Assembly: GCA_019321725.1 (NCBI GenBank)
Contig: CM033119.1
Span: 744,001-808,000 of the forward strand
Direction of reading: 5' to 3'
Length of the DNA: 64,000 nucleotides
Source of the DNA: Paulownia fortunei
Lineage: Eukaryota; Streptophyta; Magnoliopsida; Lamiales; Paulowniaceae
Of the stretch, positions 49,320-60,756 are shown one piece after another. Position 1 is the first letter of the stretch. The number at the start of each line of letters is the position of its first letter. The translations under genes and the position numbers were made by a program. The notes beneath the pieces are model-generated. The model had not been told where the DNA came from, searched no databases, and was given only the letters and a program-made list of their open reading frames with translations.

Positions 49320-52300
49320 TTCAGTCAGAGAAGAGGGCATATGTCCTCGACACTGCGCCTCCTTTGGTACCGCCGGAGGATATTACTTCAGAGGATTATG
49401 CAGGTTATTTACGTCATGTTGATGACAATCTGCAGGCTCGATGCTACATGCTGGCATCAATGTCAAATGAGCTGCAGAGGCAGAATGAGGATCAAGATAC
49501 TGCCTATGGGATCCTCATTCACCTACAAGAGTTGTATGGTGAAAGAACTCGGCAGACGAGATATCAGATCTCAAAAGAGCTTTTCAGATGTCGTATGACT
49601 GAGGGCTCTTCAGTCCATGATCATGGATTGAAGATGATAGCCCTTATTGAAAGGCTGGCGTCCCTTGGAGTCGTTATGGAGAACGAACTCTATACGGACC
49701 TTCTGCTGCAGTCTCTGCCTCCATCATTTGACACCTTTGTTGTCAACTTTAACACGCACAACATGGAGACTAGTATCGCTGAGCTTGTGAACATGTTAAA
49801 GACGGCTGAGTCCACCATGAAAAAGGACAAGCCGGTTCTGCTTGTTGGATCTTCTTCCGGATCAAAGGCTAAAAAGCCCAAGAAAGGAAAGAAGAAGGGA
49901 AAGGGTTCCTCTAAACCCAACAAGCTGAAAGCTAAGGGCGGTGTCAAAAAGGTTTCTTCTCAAGCCAATGACAAGTGCCATTACTGCGGCAAACCAGGGC
50001 ACTGGAAGAGGAATTGCAAGGAGTATCTTGCAAGCCTGAAGAGTTCAGGTATATATTTTGTTGAAGTTAACTTGTCGGTTAACAATACTTCTTGGGTATT
50101 AGATACCGGTTGTGGCTCACATATTTGCAATGATTTGCAGATGATAGCAAGAAGTAGGAAGCTGGATGGAGGAGAAACGGTTCTTAAGATGGGAAATGGA
50201 GCAAGAGTTGCTGCATTAGCTATAGGGACCGTTAATCTGGCTTTAGAGAATGGTTATGTAATAGTTTTAAATAATTGTCTTTTTGTTCCAAATATTATTA
50301 AGAACATTATCTCTATTCCAGTTTTGGATAGAGAAGGTTTTAGATTTACCATTGAGAATGGAAATTGTTCCATTTTCAAACGTTCTGATTTTATATATTC
50401 TGGTTCTTTGACGAATTGTTTATATACTATTACTCCCCATAACCCCATTTTCACAATTCAACAACATAAAAGAAAATTAGATAATCATAGTTCAATGAGC
50501 CTGTGGCACGCAAGATTAGGACATATTTCTGAGAGAGAATTAACAAATTAGCACAATTGCTTGATCTAACGAGAGAGCAAGAACTACCAACTTGTGAATC
50601 CTGCCTCAAAGGAAAGATGACCAAATCTCCATTTGTTGGACAAGTGGAGCGAGCCAAGCATCTATTGGATTTGATCCATACAGATGTATGTGGGCCACTA
50701 AATGTTAGTGCCCGTGGGAACTATAACTACTTCTTAACCTTTACCGATGACTTCTCTAGGTATGGTTATGTGTACCTTTTAAGGTACAAGTCTGAAGTAT
50801 TTGAAAAGTTCAAAGAATTCAGAACTGAAGTAGAGAAACAAACTGGATTAAGTATAAAAACTCTTCGATCTGATCGAGGAGGTGAATACTTAAACACAGA
50901 ATTTTTAGATTATCTAAAAGAGAATGGGATTCTCTCACAGTGGACTCCTCCTGCTACTCCCCAACTCAATGGAGTTGCGGAACGCAGGAATCGAACCTTG
51001 TTGGACATGGTTAGATCTATGATGAGCTTCACTTCATTACCTCTTTCATTCTGGGGCTATGCCTTAGAAACGGCGGCATACCTATTAAACAGGGTGCCAT
51101 CTAAAGCCGTCCCTAAAATACCATATGAGATGTGGTATGGAAAGACACCTTTCTATAAATACCTTAGGGTATGGGGGTGTGCTGCTTATGTGAAGCAGCT
51201 AGTGGGAGATAAGTTGGATATGAGATCCAGCTTATGCAAGTTTGTGGGGTATCCAAAGGAGTCTATTGGATACTATTTTTATGATGCCACGGAACAAAGG
51301 GTGTTTGTTTCGAGGAATGCTACCTTCCTTGAAGAAGAATTTCTTTCAGATGGAAGTGACAATGTCGTAAAACTTGAAGAGGTTCAAGAACCACAGAACA
51401 CCCCAACTGACGCAGTAAATGGTATACCAGCTGATGCTGGACCCTCTAAGGCACAATCTCTTCGAAGATCCAAAAGGGTCTCAAGGGTACCTAAGAGGTA
51501 CAACTTGTTGTTAGAGAACAAAGAAGAGGGACTCCCCTTGGATAATGATCCAAGAAGCTATGGAGAGGCGATGTCTGACATCGACTCGAAGAAGTGGCAA
51601 GAAGCTATGCAGTCCGAAATGGACTCTATGTACTCCAACAAGGTATGGACTTTGGTGGACCCACCACAGGGAATTGTTCCCATTGGCTGCAAATGGGTCT
51701 ACAAGCGGAAGCTTGGAGTAGATGGAGATGTAGCAACCTATAAGGCACGATTGGTAGCAAAAGGTTATACTCAGAAGCAAGGAATTGATTATGAGGAAAC
51801 TTTTTCACCAGTAGCGATGCTTAAATCCATACGGATACTGTTAGCCATATCTGCATATTATGACTATGAGATATGACAAATGGATGTGAAGACCGCTTTC
51901 CTTAATGGAAACATTAAGGAAGAGATCTACATGAAGCAGCCAGAAGGCTTCATATCCAGCGGGAGCGAGCAAAAGGTTTGCAAGCTCCAGAGATCCATTT
52001 ATGGACTCAAACAAGCTTCGAGGAGTTGGAACATCCGGTTTGATGAAACGATCAAAATGTTTGACTTTCATAAGAACCCGGATGAACCATGTGTCTATAA
52101 GAAGGTTAGTGGGAGTGCAGTTACATTTGTTGTGCTCTACGTTGATGATATCCTACTCATTGGGAATGATGTAGGGATGTTGCAGTCAACGAGGACTTGG
52201 TTATCTAATCAGTTTTCCATGAAGGACTTGGGAGATGCATCTTTTATCCTAGGGATAAAGATCTATAGAGATAGATCCAGAAGGATGATCGGACTATCCC

Positions 52301-53124
52301 AGTCTATGTACATAGATAAAGTGCTAAAAAGGTTTAGCATGGAGGAATCCAAGAGAGGATTTCTGCCTATGAGTCATGGGGTTTCACTCTCTAAAGTTAT
52401 GTCTCCTAAGACACCTGAAGAGAGAGAAAAGATGGCTCGCATACCTTATGCTTCTGCAATAGGGAGCATAATGTATGCAATGTTATGTACAAGGCCTGAT
52501 ATAGCACATGCTCTGAGTGTCACGAGCAGATATCAGTCCAATCTAGGAGAAGAACACTGGAAAGCCGTTAAGATGATCCTCAAGTACTTGAGAAGGACTA
52601 AGGATATCTTTCTGATATACGACAATGGAGAACTAAAACTGGAGGGATATACAGACTCTAGTTTTCAGTCCGATATAGATGACTCAAAGTCCATGTCCGG
52701 ATACATATTCACCTTGAATGGTGGTGCGGTCAGTTGGAAGAGTTCCAAGTAAGAGACGACTGCAGACTCTACCACCGAAGCTGAATATATTGCTGCATCA
52801 GATGCAGCAAAAGAAGCTGTTTGGATTAGAAATTTCATCCAAGGGTTGGATGTAATTCCATCCATTGTTGATCCAGTTATGATTTACTGTGATAATAATG
52901 GAGCTATTGCGCAAGTAAAAGAGTCAAGATCTCATCAAAGATCCAAGCACATAATGAGACGATATCACTTGATCAGAGAGATTATTGGTAGAGGCGACGT
53001 CATTGTGGATCGAGTTGCCTCAACAGAAAATGTAGCAGACCCACTTACTAAGCCCTTAGCACAGAAGATATTCGACGGACATCTTGAGAAGATAGGCCTT
53101 AGATACATGGGCAATTGGAGCTAG
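49320..53124 (+). pseudogene. copia gag-pol remainder (zinc knuckle, protease, integrase, RT, RNase H)
   Basis: Domains in order: gag body, zinc knuckle CHYCGKPGHWKRNC (about 49978-50018), aspartic protease DTG (about 50103), integrase with HH-CC region and D, D, E residues in HTDVCGP, RSDRGGEY and NGVAERRN, reverse transcriptase with YVDD (about 52140), and RNase H ending near 53124. The order integrase before RT defines Ty1/copia. Three lesions break the frame: a one-base loss near 50535, TGA at 51874-51876 where the family has Trp, and TAA at 52750-52752 where it has Gln. Both stops fit C-to-T type transitions. The protein is not made intact. Confidence 0.93.
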
Positions 53125-53138
53125 GGCAAGTGGGAGAT
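53124..53138 (+). promoter_or_regulatory. Polypurine tract of the host copia
   Basis: GGGCAAGTGGGAGAT lies between the pol stop codon and the LTR start TGTTAGAG, the place and composition expected for the plus-strand primer. Confidence 0.7.
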
Positions 53139-53706
53139 TGTTAGAGTAGGATGCCCAACGCCCCAATTAGATTGGGTATATTATACTCTTTTGCTTTTAT
53201 AAAGACAATCTTATTGGGAATCATATTAATAAAAATGGCATTTTCTTTATCTTATGTCTTGCATTTTTTATTTCTGCACATTAGATAAAGTCCTTAGACC
53301 AAATTTAGCTACGGGGCATAGTCGCGCATATGATGGCGATCATGGAACATGCCTCTAAGGCTTTGGTTTTAAATAAGTTCCGAGTCGAGAGTTTTTTGAG
53401 ATGGGATATCAAATAGCTCAGTAAGACTCGTACATATAATGCATGCTCGTGAGACGAGGATGTCACATTCCATTGGCATTAGCGTAGAGACGTAAGTGCA
53501 TATATGTGGGTGCTTGTTAGGGAACAAGTACACCGAATATGGCCCGCAAGAAATTCTTAGTTGGAGGCTTTGCCCGTCGAAATAAGAATTTCTGTGTTGC
53601 GATAGTACACGACTAGTCCTTAGACTTGAGGCACGATGGTAGCCTTGTGTGCATCCTACAGCACTTTGATATATCTTCTGATTGCTTGACAATCACAAAG
53701 GGGGTA
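53139..53706 (+). repeat. 3' LTR of the host copia, 5' part
   Basis: Starts TGTTAGAGTAGG like the left end and contains a TATA-like/poly(A)-signal region (AATAAAAATGG near 53229). It is interrupted or replaced at 53707 by the 1.67-kb element. The remaining 3' part of this LTR is not found before the gene resumes. Confidence 0.7.
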
Positions 53707-55376
53707 TGTTGGGTGTTGCACTGGTGTGCATGGAGGTTTGTCAGTGGCCAACATAGAATTCGACACTTGTTTTTTTTTTTAAACAAGGGAATCTCCTGTG
53801 TTTTCATAGTTCGTGATTCAAAGACCTTGGCCAAGGCAGAATGAATTATGATTCATCAAGAATCATTGGAACTTGAAATGGGATCACAGCAATTGAATCA
53901 TTTAGGGTTTCGACTTATAATTCATGTCTTAGATTCAATCAGGAGATTAGCTGTCGAAAGGACCGTACGTGTATGGTACTCGCAACTGAAATAGGTTTAC
54001 TCGCTATTTCACCTAAGACTAGTTTGCCATGATTACTTGCTAGGTGTTTTCATGGATAGTGAGGTTCTTGAAATTAAGGAGTTGATTCCAAGCGGATTAA
54101 TTAATTGGATTAATTAATTGGAATAATTGTTATTCATAAGCTGTAAATGTTGCAAACCCACTACTAGCTTAGTAGTGAACCTAAGAGGGTCACACATCTT
54201 TATGAAAAGTAACATTTTTAATTTTAGATTTTATCCAATAGTTGGAAATTAATTAATTAATACTGATCAATTAATTAATTAAGGGTTCTATTTAATTTAA
54301 TAGTTAAATTAAATTATTCAATTAAGTAATTGGATTATTTAATTGGACCTAATTTGATTAGGAAGCCCAATTGGAGTAAATTAAATTAATCAATTGGATT
54401 GATTAAATTGGGATTGAATCAATTGAATTGATTTGGGGATTTTTGAGTCCAAGCCCAAAATAAATGTGGATCACTTAAGAAGCCCACTAAAGTATGAAGA
54501 GAATAAAATAAATAAATATGATTTATTTAATTAACATATTTATAGATAAATAAATAAAGTGACCAATTTTATAGGATAAAATAGGCCACTAAGATTTAAT
54601 TTATGTATAAATATAATTATAGTATATATATATGATATATATATCTATCTTGATATTATTTGAAGAGTTCAAATTAATATCAACAATGTATGTAGACAGT
54701 TTTGATGATTAATGTAGTCTCAAATTAGTCCACATACAATAGAAGAGTGAAAAAAAAGAAGAGTTCTTGAAAGATTTGGAATCCTTCCAAATAAGGTTTT
54801 GAAGTAGTTCAAAATAGAAAAACTTTCCAAGAGTTGGAAAAGGATTAAAATTTTCAACCCTATATATATATGAGGGATGAAAATTACATAATTCAATTCA
54901 AAAATTTGAGCAAAAAATATTTTGTTTAAAGTCTTCTATTTTTACTCTTCAAGAAAAAAGAAAGAAAAAAAAAGAAAATCAGTTTCTTGTTATTTTCTTC
55001 ATATTATTGTTTCAAGAACATAAAGAATCAATCTTTATTGTTCTTGAAAATATACTCCGGTTCTAGATTAGTAAACAATTAAAAGGATACTAGCGAATCC
55101 TTTTGATTGGTGTTGCTTTCCGTATCGTGGACCTGATAGAGGGGAGACACTTGGATCCCTGCGAGTTCTGATAGTCCAGGATAAGCAATTGATTGCTTCA
55201 TTCCCTACAACAACCGGAGTGCACGAAAGGTATAATCCGATTTTATATTTATATATATATTCACTTGAATAAGCGCGATCGTTAAAATCGCTTTCGAATC
55301 AAAGGGGTTAAATTTATATTTGATAAAAATTTTAATTTTCCGCTGCGTATACCCCTGCGATTATAGCGAACCAACA
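53707..55376 (+). mobile_element. Second 1.67-kb solo-LTR-like element (forward)
   Basis: Starts TGTTGGGTGTTGC and ends GCGAACCAACA, where the nested copy, read in the same sense, ends GCGAACCCAACA, so one C is missing at the edge. It lacks matching 5-bp duplications of its own: GGGTA or similar is on the left and GTTTC, the duplication of the whole composite, on the right. This suggests a secondary deletion at its right edge. Confidence 0.75.
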
Positions 55377-55595
55377 GTTTCATCACAAGTCACGAAGAAG
55401 CTATAGCTTTGGTAACAGTCTTTCGTTGTGCCAAAAGGAAATGGGATGCTTATGTTGCCGCAACGATCGGCGTGCTACTGGGAAATTTTGTGATGGTGGC
55501 GTAGTAGAATGTGTTGGTGTTAAGGCTAATATAAATACGATCGGCAGAATTAATGGCAGGTTTATGAACACGGTTTGCAGCACATGAAATACCAT
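55377..55595 (-). pseudogene. WAKL-A 5' fragment of exon 1 (start codon and signal peptide)
   Basis: The ATG at 55595 opens MVFHVLQTVFINLPLILP, a hydrophobic signal peptide nearly the same as in WAKL-B, followed by STTPPSQNF. Compared with WAKL-B, about 11 bases are missing just after this point, which moves the GUB_WAK region (RCGNISIPFPFG in WAKL-B) out of frame. The fragment ends at the GTTTC duplication, where the copia composite begins. The rest of the gene resumes at 46068. Confidence 0.9.
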
Positions 55596-57994
55596 GGTAA
55601 TCTTGATTCTCTTTTGGGCTAATTCTGTAGGAGGAGAATGAAACAAGATTAGAACACAAATTTTAGACAGACAAATGGGCATAAAAATGGTGGGAGTCTT
55701 CTTAAATTTCTCTCAAGTCAATGGATGTCAGAATCTTGACTTAAACAAAGTCTAGTTGCAAGTTGCAACTTCTTGGCAAGATTTGAGAATTTTATTGCCA
55801 GAGTTTAATTCCCTTTTACATTATACATTTGAATGATGCAGTCAAGGTTTCTGGAAGTATTTTTTTTTTTTTTTGATTAATTTTTTTTTATAGGCGAACT
55901 TTTGATTTTTCAATATGTGTGATTCTTCACAAGTTTTGAGATTCTTAGATATTGAAACAATTAAATTTATTGATATAATTCTTACATAAATCTCACCATT
56001 TAAATGAACGATTGTCGAAGCCTAGAATATTAAAGTTTTGTCAAATGTTATTAATAAACTGCACATCGTAATATATAGTCCAACTTGGCGCAGCCAAAGG
56101 AGGTTGGTGGGGATGAAAAAATAAATAGATGAAACTCTGATGCAAGTAGTATAGTTGGTGGAAAAACATGTAACTAATGAAAAGTATCAATTAGCAAATT
56201 CATCGAGCACGTAGCATCGTCCATAAGATATTCATTTGTGAATGATGAACAAATATTTTTTAATTTTTTTATGACAATTTTATTAAGTTAATAACGTGTC
56301 CGACACTTTTATGTTTTTCTACCATACACATATAGTAATTGTATATATAGAAAGTCCAAAAAACATGCATAAATATCAGAATCTTAACTTCAGCAAAGTC
56401 TAGTCCAGGGATCATTTCACATTACTATACATTTGATTTACATCATCCAACTGATGTTGCATAATGCAAATTCTATTAGGTTACAGTACCTAACCAATAA
56501 TGCAGAGATTAATATAAAATTTGTATTCTGTTATTACTTAATCAAACCAAGTTTTCATAGGCACGTTTGATTTGAATAATGCAAACCTTCTAAAGTCAAT
56601 GTTCAAAGCGTGTTGTAGAATGACAACTCAACAGATTCATTAATCACAGTAATAATATACCCCCTCCATCTTAAAATTAAATGGGCAGTTGGACCTGAAG
56701 TTTTATTTAAGAATTAGATTATAAATTCTATTTAATTTTTTGTTATTCTTATTAAAAGTAATGATTGAAAGTTAGTGAGGAAAGATGGTTAAAAAATTAT
56801 TAAAAAAACTATTTTAATAAAATTAAAATTTTATTTTAGTACATCCCGCAAAAAAGAAGAAAATTACTCCTAATGCGTCTTAATCACAAAGTCTTGTCTT
56901 TCTCACAATTTGCATTTCATATTTATCAAATAGCTAAGCTAAAATTCATATTATACTTATATAGTATATGTGTATATATGAATAAATTAAAAAAAATATA
57001 TTTTTCATACACATTTTAAACCGTCGATTAATACTTCGTATTTTTACTGTAAAACATTTAATACACATATTATATTTATTCGTATAATATTTGACAAGTA
57101 ATGTTATAGATTAATTCTATCAAAAAGTTATCAAATCCATCAAATCAATATTCTTGAAGTTGTAACGTTTAATTTGAAATTAAGATGCCAAACTTTCGAA
57201 TTAACGTTATTGAAGAACGAAATCAAATTTGAATGATATCAATTTAGTAATTCCACCTCTAAAATTTGAAATCCAAAAGTGATTGATTTTGAAAAGAAGA
57301 GTGAGAGAAGCCATGGAAATTGTAACCACATTCACACTTTAAATTTAATAAAAACTTTATTTATATTATTTTATTTTTATTTTTTATAATTCTTGCAAAT
57401 AACTAAATTTGTGTTACATCGGAATACAACAAACTTATGACATGAAATTGTTGGAAAACTACCAAATAGCTTCACTGCATTGTCCTCGATCAGATGGTCC
57501 AGCATATACTTTGTATTCTTCCATGGTAATAGCAGGAGTATGGCCTTGAAAAAAAGGCAATGTCACCAAAAAGTTTTATCTTTATTTTTGTGCTTGTATG
57601 CATACAAAAATCAATTCCATACCAGTAAAATTGTTTTTTTTTTTTTTTTTTTCAGTTGCATCCACCATTACTGTCAATTTCTTGTTAAGAAAGGGTCTAT
57701 AAGATCAAGTAGCAAATATAGATGGAAGAAAAAAGGGAAAATAAGAAAATAATTTCAATGCATATATCCCAAAAGTAACATATATTTCCAACAAAGAAAC
57801 TACATAGAGTAATCCTATCAACAAATTAAGACTAATTACATAGGAATAATGAAAATCACTGATCACTTTCTAGCAGTAATGCTATGATTATACAAGTTTA
57901 GCATAAATGCTATTTAGGCAGTCCTTGCCTAGCAGAATCAGGAATCAATAGACCATCAATTTAGTAATATCACTGCATTTAGAGCCCAAATTTA
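55596..57994. other. WAKL-A upstream region and WAKL-B 3' flank
   Basis: Begins with a promoter block shared with WAKL-B. A degraded third copy of part of that block is at about 56378-56420. At about 56655-56870 there is a 'CCCCCTCCATCTTA' start typical of plant MITE remnants. The last 400 bp are the WAKL-B 3' flank. No gene is seen. Confidence 0.6.
55693..55798 (-). promoter_or_regulatory. Conserved WAKL upstream block with paired W-boxes (WAKL-A)
   Basis: Nearly identical to 60650-60756 upstream of WAKL-B. It contains two TTGAC cores in opposite orientation (GTCAA at about 55717, TTGACT at 55736), which match WRKY-factor W-boxes, and a GTTGCAAGTTGCAACTT repeat. The block lies 100-200 bp before the start codon. 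Defence-type regulation is an inference. Confidence 0.55.
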
Positions 57995-60527
57995 TCATCT
58001 CCCTCCACTCACTGGTAAAAGAACATGATCCCTAAGGCTATCATATCCAACACTTGCGCCATAATTACCATCACCATTTGCAAAGCCATTTGATCCCTCA
58101 CCAATCAAGGATTCCATCTCCTCTGCATTGTGTTCATTACGTGTCCATGAGTGTTTTCCTCCAAGTCTCAGCCCTTCTAGTTCCATTGCTACTTCTTTCA
58201 TGCTGGGCCTGTCTTCACCTTTCACATTTAAGCACCCTTGTGCAAGCCTAGCAACCTCTATTATCTGCTCCCTATTTCCCTCGCCCACAATATTATCATC
58301 AAGAATTTGGAATAAGCGTTCTTGCTTTAGTGTAGAAAGGAAAAAGTGGACTAAATTCCTCTCCTCCTCTGGCATGTTCGAGCTTATTGCTTTCCTTCCT
58401 GTTAGTAGCTCCACGAGGACTACTCCGAAGCTATAAACATCACTTTTCTCAGTCAATTGGTGGGATTGCAAATATTCAGGATCTAGGTATCCAAAGGTCC
58501 CTTGCACCACAGTCGATAACTGAGTTTGATCCAGAGGAACCAATCTTGAAGCTCCAAAATCAGACACTTTAGCTGTGAAAGTATGGTCTAAAAGAATATT
58601 GTCTGACTTGACATCTCTATGTATGATTGGAGTAGAAGCTGCAGAGTGTAAATAAGAGAGCACGCCAGCAGTTTCTGCAGCTATCTTTAAACGCATGTCC
58701 CAATAAAGAGAACGCGACTTCGCCTGATTGTGTATGTGTGCAGAAAGGGTGCCATTGTTGATGAATTCATACACTAGAAGGGGGACTTCTGTTTCTAAGC
58801 AACAACCAAGGAGCCTTACTACATTTCTGTGGTTTACTTGAGAAAGAACAAACACCTCATTTATGAATTGCTCAATTTGGTTTGGATCAACTCTTTTAGA
58901 TTTCTTGATGGCAACTATTCTGTTGTTCGGCAAGAAGCCTTTGTATACCGTGCCAAAGCCTCCTTGGCCAATGATCATACTGTTATGAAAGTCATTCGTG
59001 GCCTTTTGTAGCTCAGATGAACTGAAAATTTTCACCATATCGGGCGATCTTTCTCTTCTAGTGAGTTTTTCTTGTAACAACATGCCGCCATTTTGAAGAA
59101 AATACTTTTGCTTCGTCCTATTCGATCTTCTTCTCTTGAGTTCCAAGTACAAGAAGCAAGCAGCAAATAGAAGAACAATGACCCCAAGAGCAATCCCTGT
59201 TTATAAGTTTCAAGAAGCCCCAAAAAAAACAAAAACCTAGTTAGCTTCCTTCTCTACTCTTATATTGAAAATGTCACTACAGCGTAAATCTCATTAGAGT
59301 AGTCTACTTCTATCTAAAGACTACTTTTTTGCACAATAAGAACAGTCATGCTAACCTGCTACAAGTCTTAATATAAGTGATTCACCACGACTGCAACCTT
59401 CTCCCCCTATTTTTCCATCACCATGGTACCCGTTGGGGCAAGGACAGTAAAAACTCCCTTCCGTGTTCACACAATCATATTTGCACTTGCTGCGACCTGG
59501 AACTTTACATTCATTTGTATCTGCAAAAACAATTAAGTTGCATATTTACATTCAAAAAGCAAATATGGAGGAAAAAAAGATCACAAACACACTAAAAAAT
59601 CTTGAAACAAACCATACCTTGACAGCCATCAATGAGATAAGGATTTCCTTCATAGCCCTCCTGGCAACGACACCGATACCCGTAACCATTTTCGGGGTTG
59701 TAGCATGTGGAGTTGCGACTTTTACAAGCATAAGCCGAGGTGTTCGTCTGGGCTTCCTTGCATGTCCCATTCCCTATGGCCCAATCAACCACCATAGGAA
59801 GCATTTCAACATTCTTTAAGTTGGTAAGATTTTCAGATGAAAATCTGAATGCACTTTCCTCAACAAGAAAAGCATAGCTGCAATTATTGAAGGCCGAGAC
59901 ATTACTATAATTCCAGTAACTTCCCAATTCAATATCCACTCTCCGAACATCTTCAGGAATAGAAATCTGGCAGCAGCCTACACCCGTACAGGACCCTTCC
60001 ATCAGATCATCCTTGGCATCACACATGGCGGTGCAACCTGTAGTGTAATTCCGGTTAAGCCGCCACCCGAAAACAAATCCATATGTATCACAGCCCACAA
60101 TAGTAAACTTATTAGCTGTATTATTAACTGTAAGGTATGTGGGTAGCTGTATATAGGGACGATTATTGGAAATTCTGCTGCGATTACGAGCATAACAGTC
60201 ATGTGCTACAAACTGCAAGACTTTCAGCTGACCATCAAGAGATATATTTGTGATTTCTATTGTGCTGTTTCCCATGAACACTTTTGGGGGATTGAAAGTT
60301 TGATTGCAAGTGACCAAGAAACTATGGTTTTGGTAACAATTTTCTGTCGTGCCAAAAGGAAATGGGATGCTTATGTTGCCGCAACGATCGACGCAGTTGG
60401 GCTTCGCCACCCGGAAATTTTGTGATGGTGGCGTAGTAGAATGTGTTGGTGTTAAGGCTAATGTATATATGATCGGCAGAACTAATGCCAGGTTTATGAA
60501 TAGGGTTTGCAGCACATGAAACCCCAT
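57995..60527 (-). CDS. WAKL-B, wall-associated-kinase-like receptor kinase (intact)
   Basis: Exons 59618-60527, 59356-59520 and 57995-59196 on the minus strand give 758 residues. Domains: signal peptide (about 1-25), GUB_WAK pectin-binding region (from about 45, NCVDRCGNISIPFPFG), Cys-rich ectodomain with many N-glycosylation sites, an EGF-like segment ending before 304, a second EGF encoded by exon 2 (DTNECK...; the usual DIDEC calcium motif is altered), a membrane segment (about 357-376) and a basic stop-transfer (KRRR). The Ser/Thr kinase has GQGGFG at 435-440, catalytic Lys at about 456, HRD 551-553, DFG 571-573 and GTFGYLDPEY. It is an RD-type kinase with all catalytic residues. WAKLs sit in the plasma membrane, bind wall pectin or its fragments, and act in defence or wall sensing. 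Its neighbours are two broken relatives. Confidence 0.93.
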
Positions 60528-60649
60528 GATATGATATATTATACTAGTGATTCTTTTTCTGGGATAATTGTGTCGCAGAATTAAACAAGATTACAACATA
60601 GATTTATACAAACCGATGGGAATAAAAGAGAAAAAAAAAAAAAAAAGGA

Positions 60650-60756
60650 GGGGTCTTCTAAATTTATCTCAAGTCAATGGATGTCAGAATCTTGACTTAA
60701 ACAAAGTCTAGTTGCAAGTTGCAACTTCTTGGCAAGATTTAGAGAATTTTCTTGTG
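60650..60756 (-). promoter_or_regulatory. Conserved WAKL upstream block with paired W-boxes (WAKL-B)
   Basis: Counterpart of the block upstream of WAKL-A, with GTCAA at about 60673 and TTGACT at 60692, and the same GTTGCAAGTTGCAACTT phrase. It lies about 125-230 bp before the ATG. Confidence 0.55.

Larger units (their letters stand above)
46069..55376 (+). mobile_element. Ty1/copia LTR retrotransposon composite inserted in WAKL-A exon 1
   Basis: A 9.3-kb insertion starts TGTTAGAGTAGG, ends AACCAACA, and is flanked by the duplication GTTTC. Order: a 38-bp LTR start (46069-46106), GC-rich array, 5' region, gag start (47549), inverted 1.67-kb element (47640-49314), rest of gag-pol (49320-53124), a purine-rich tract, the LTR start again (53139-53706), then the forward copy of the 1.67-kb element (53707-55376). 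The first 38 bp at 46069 and 53139 are identical and then diverge, so the two LTRs are not matching copies. Most of the 5' LTR appears deleted, and no clear tRNA primer site (TGGTATCAGAGC type) was found. The element is in the orientation opposite to the gene it interrupts and cannot move on its own. Confidence 0.88.

Noticed and set aside
55401..55682. 93-residue frame on - as a separate small gene
   Set aside because: It is the WAKL-A signal peptide followed by out-of-frame sequence after an 11-nt deletion.
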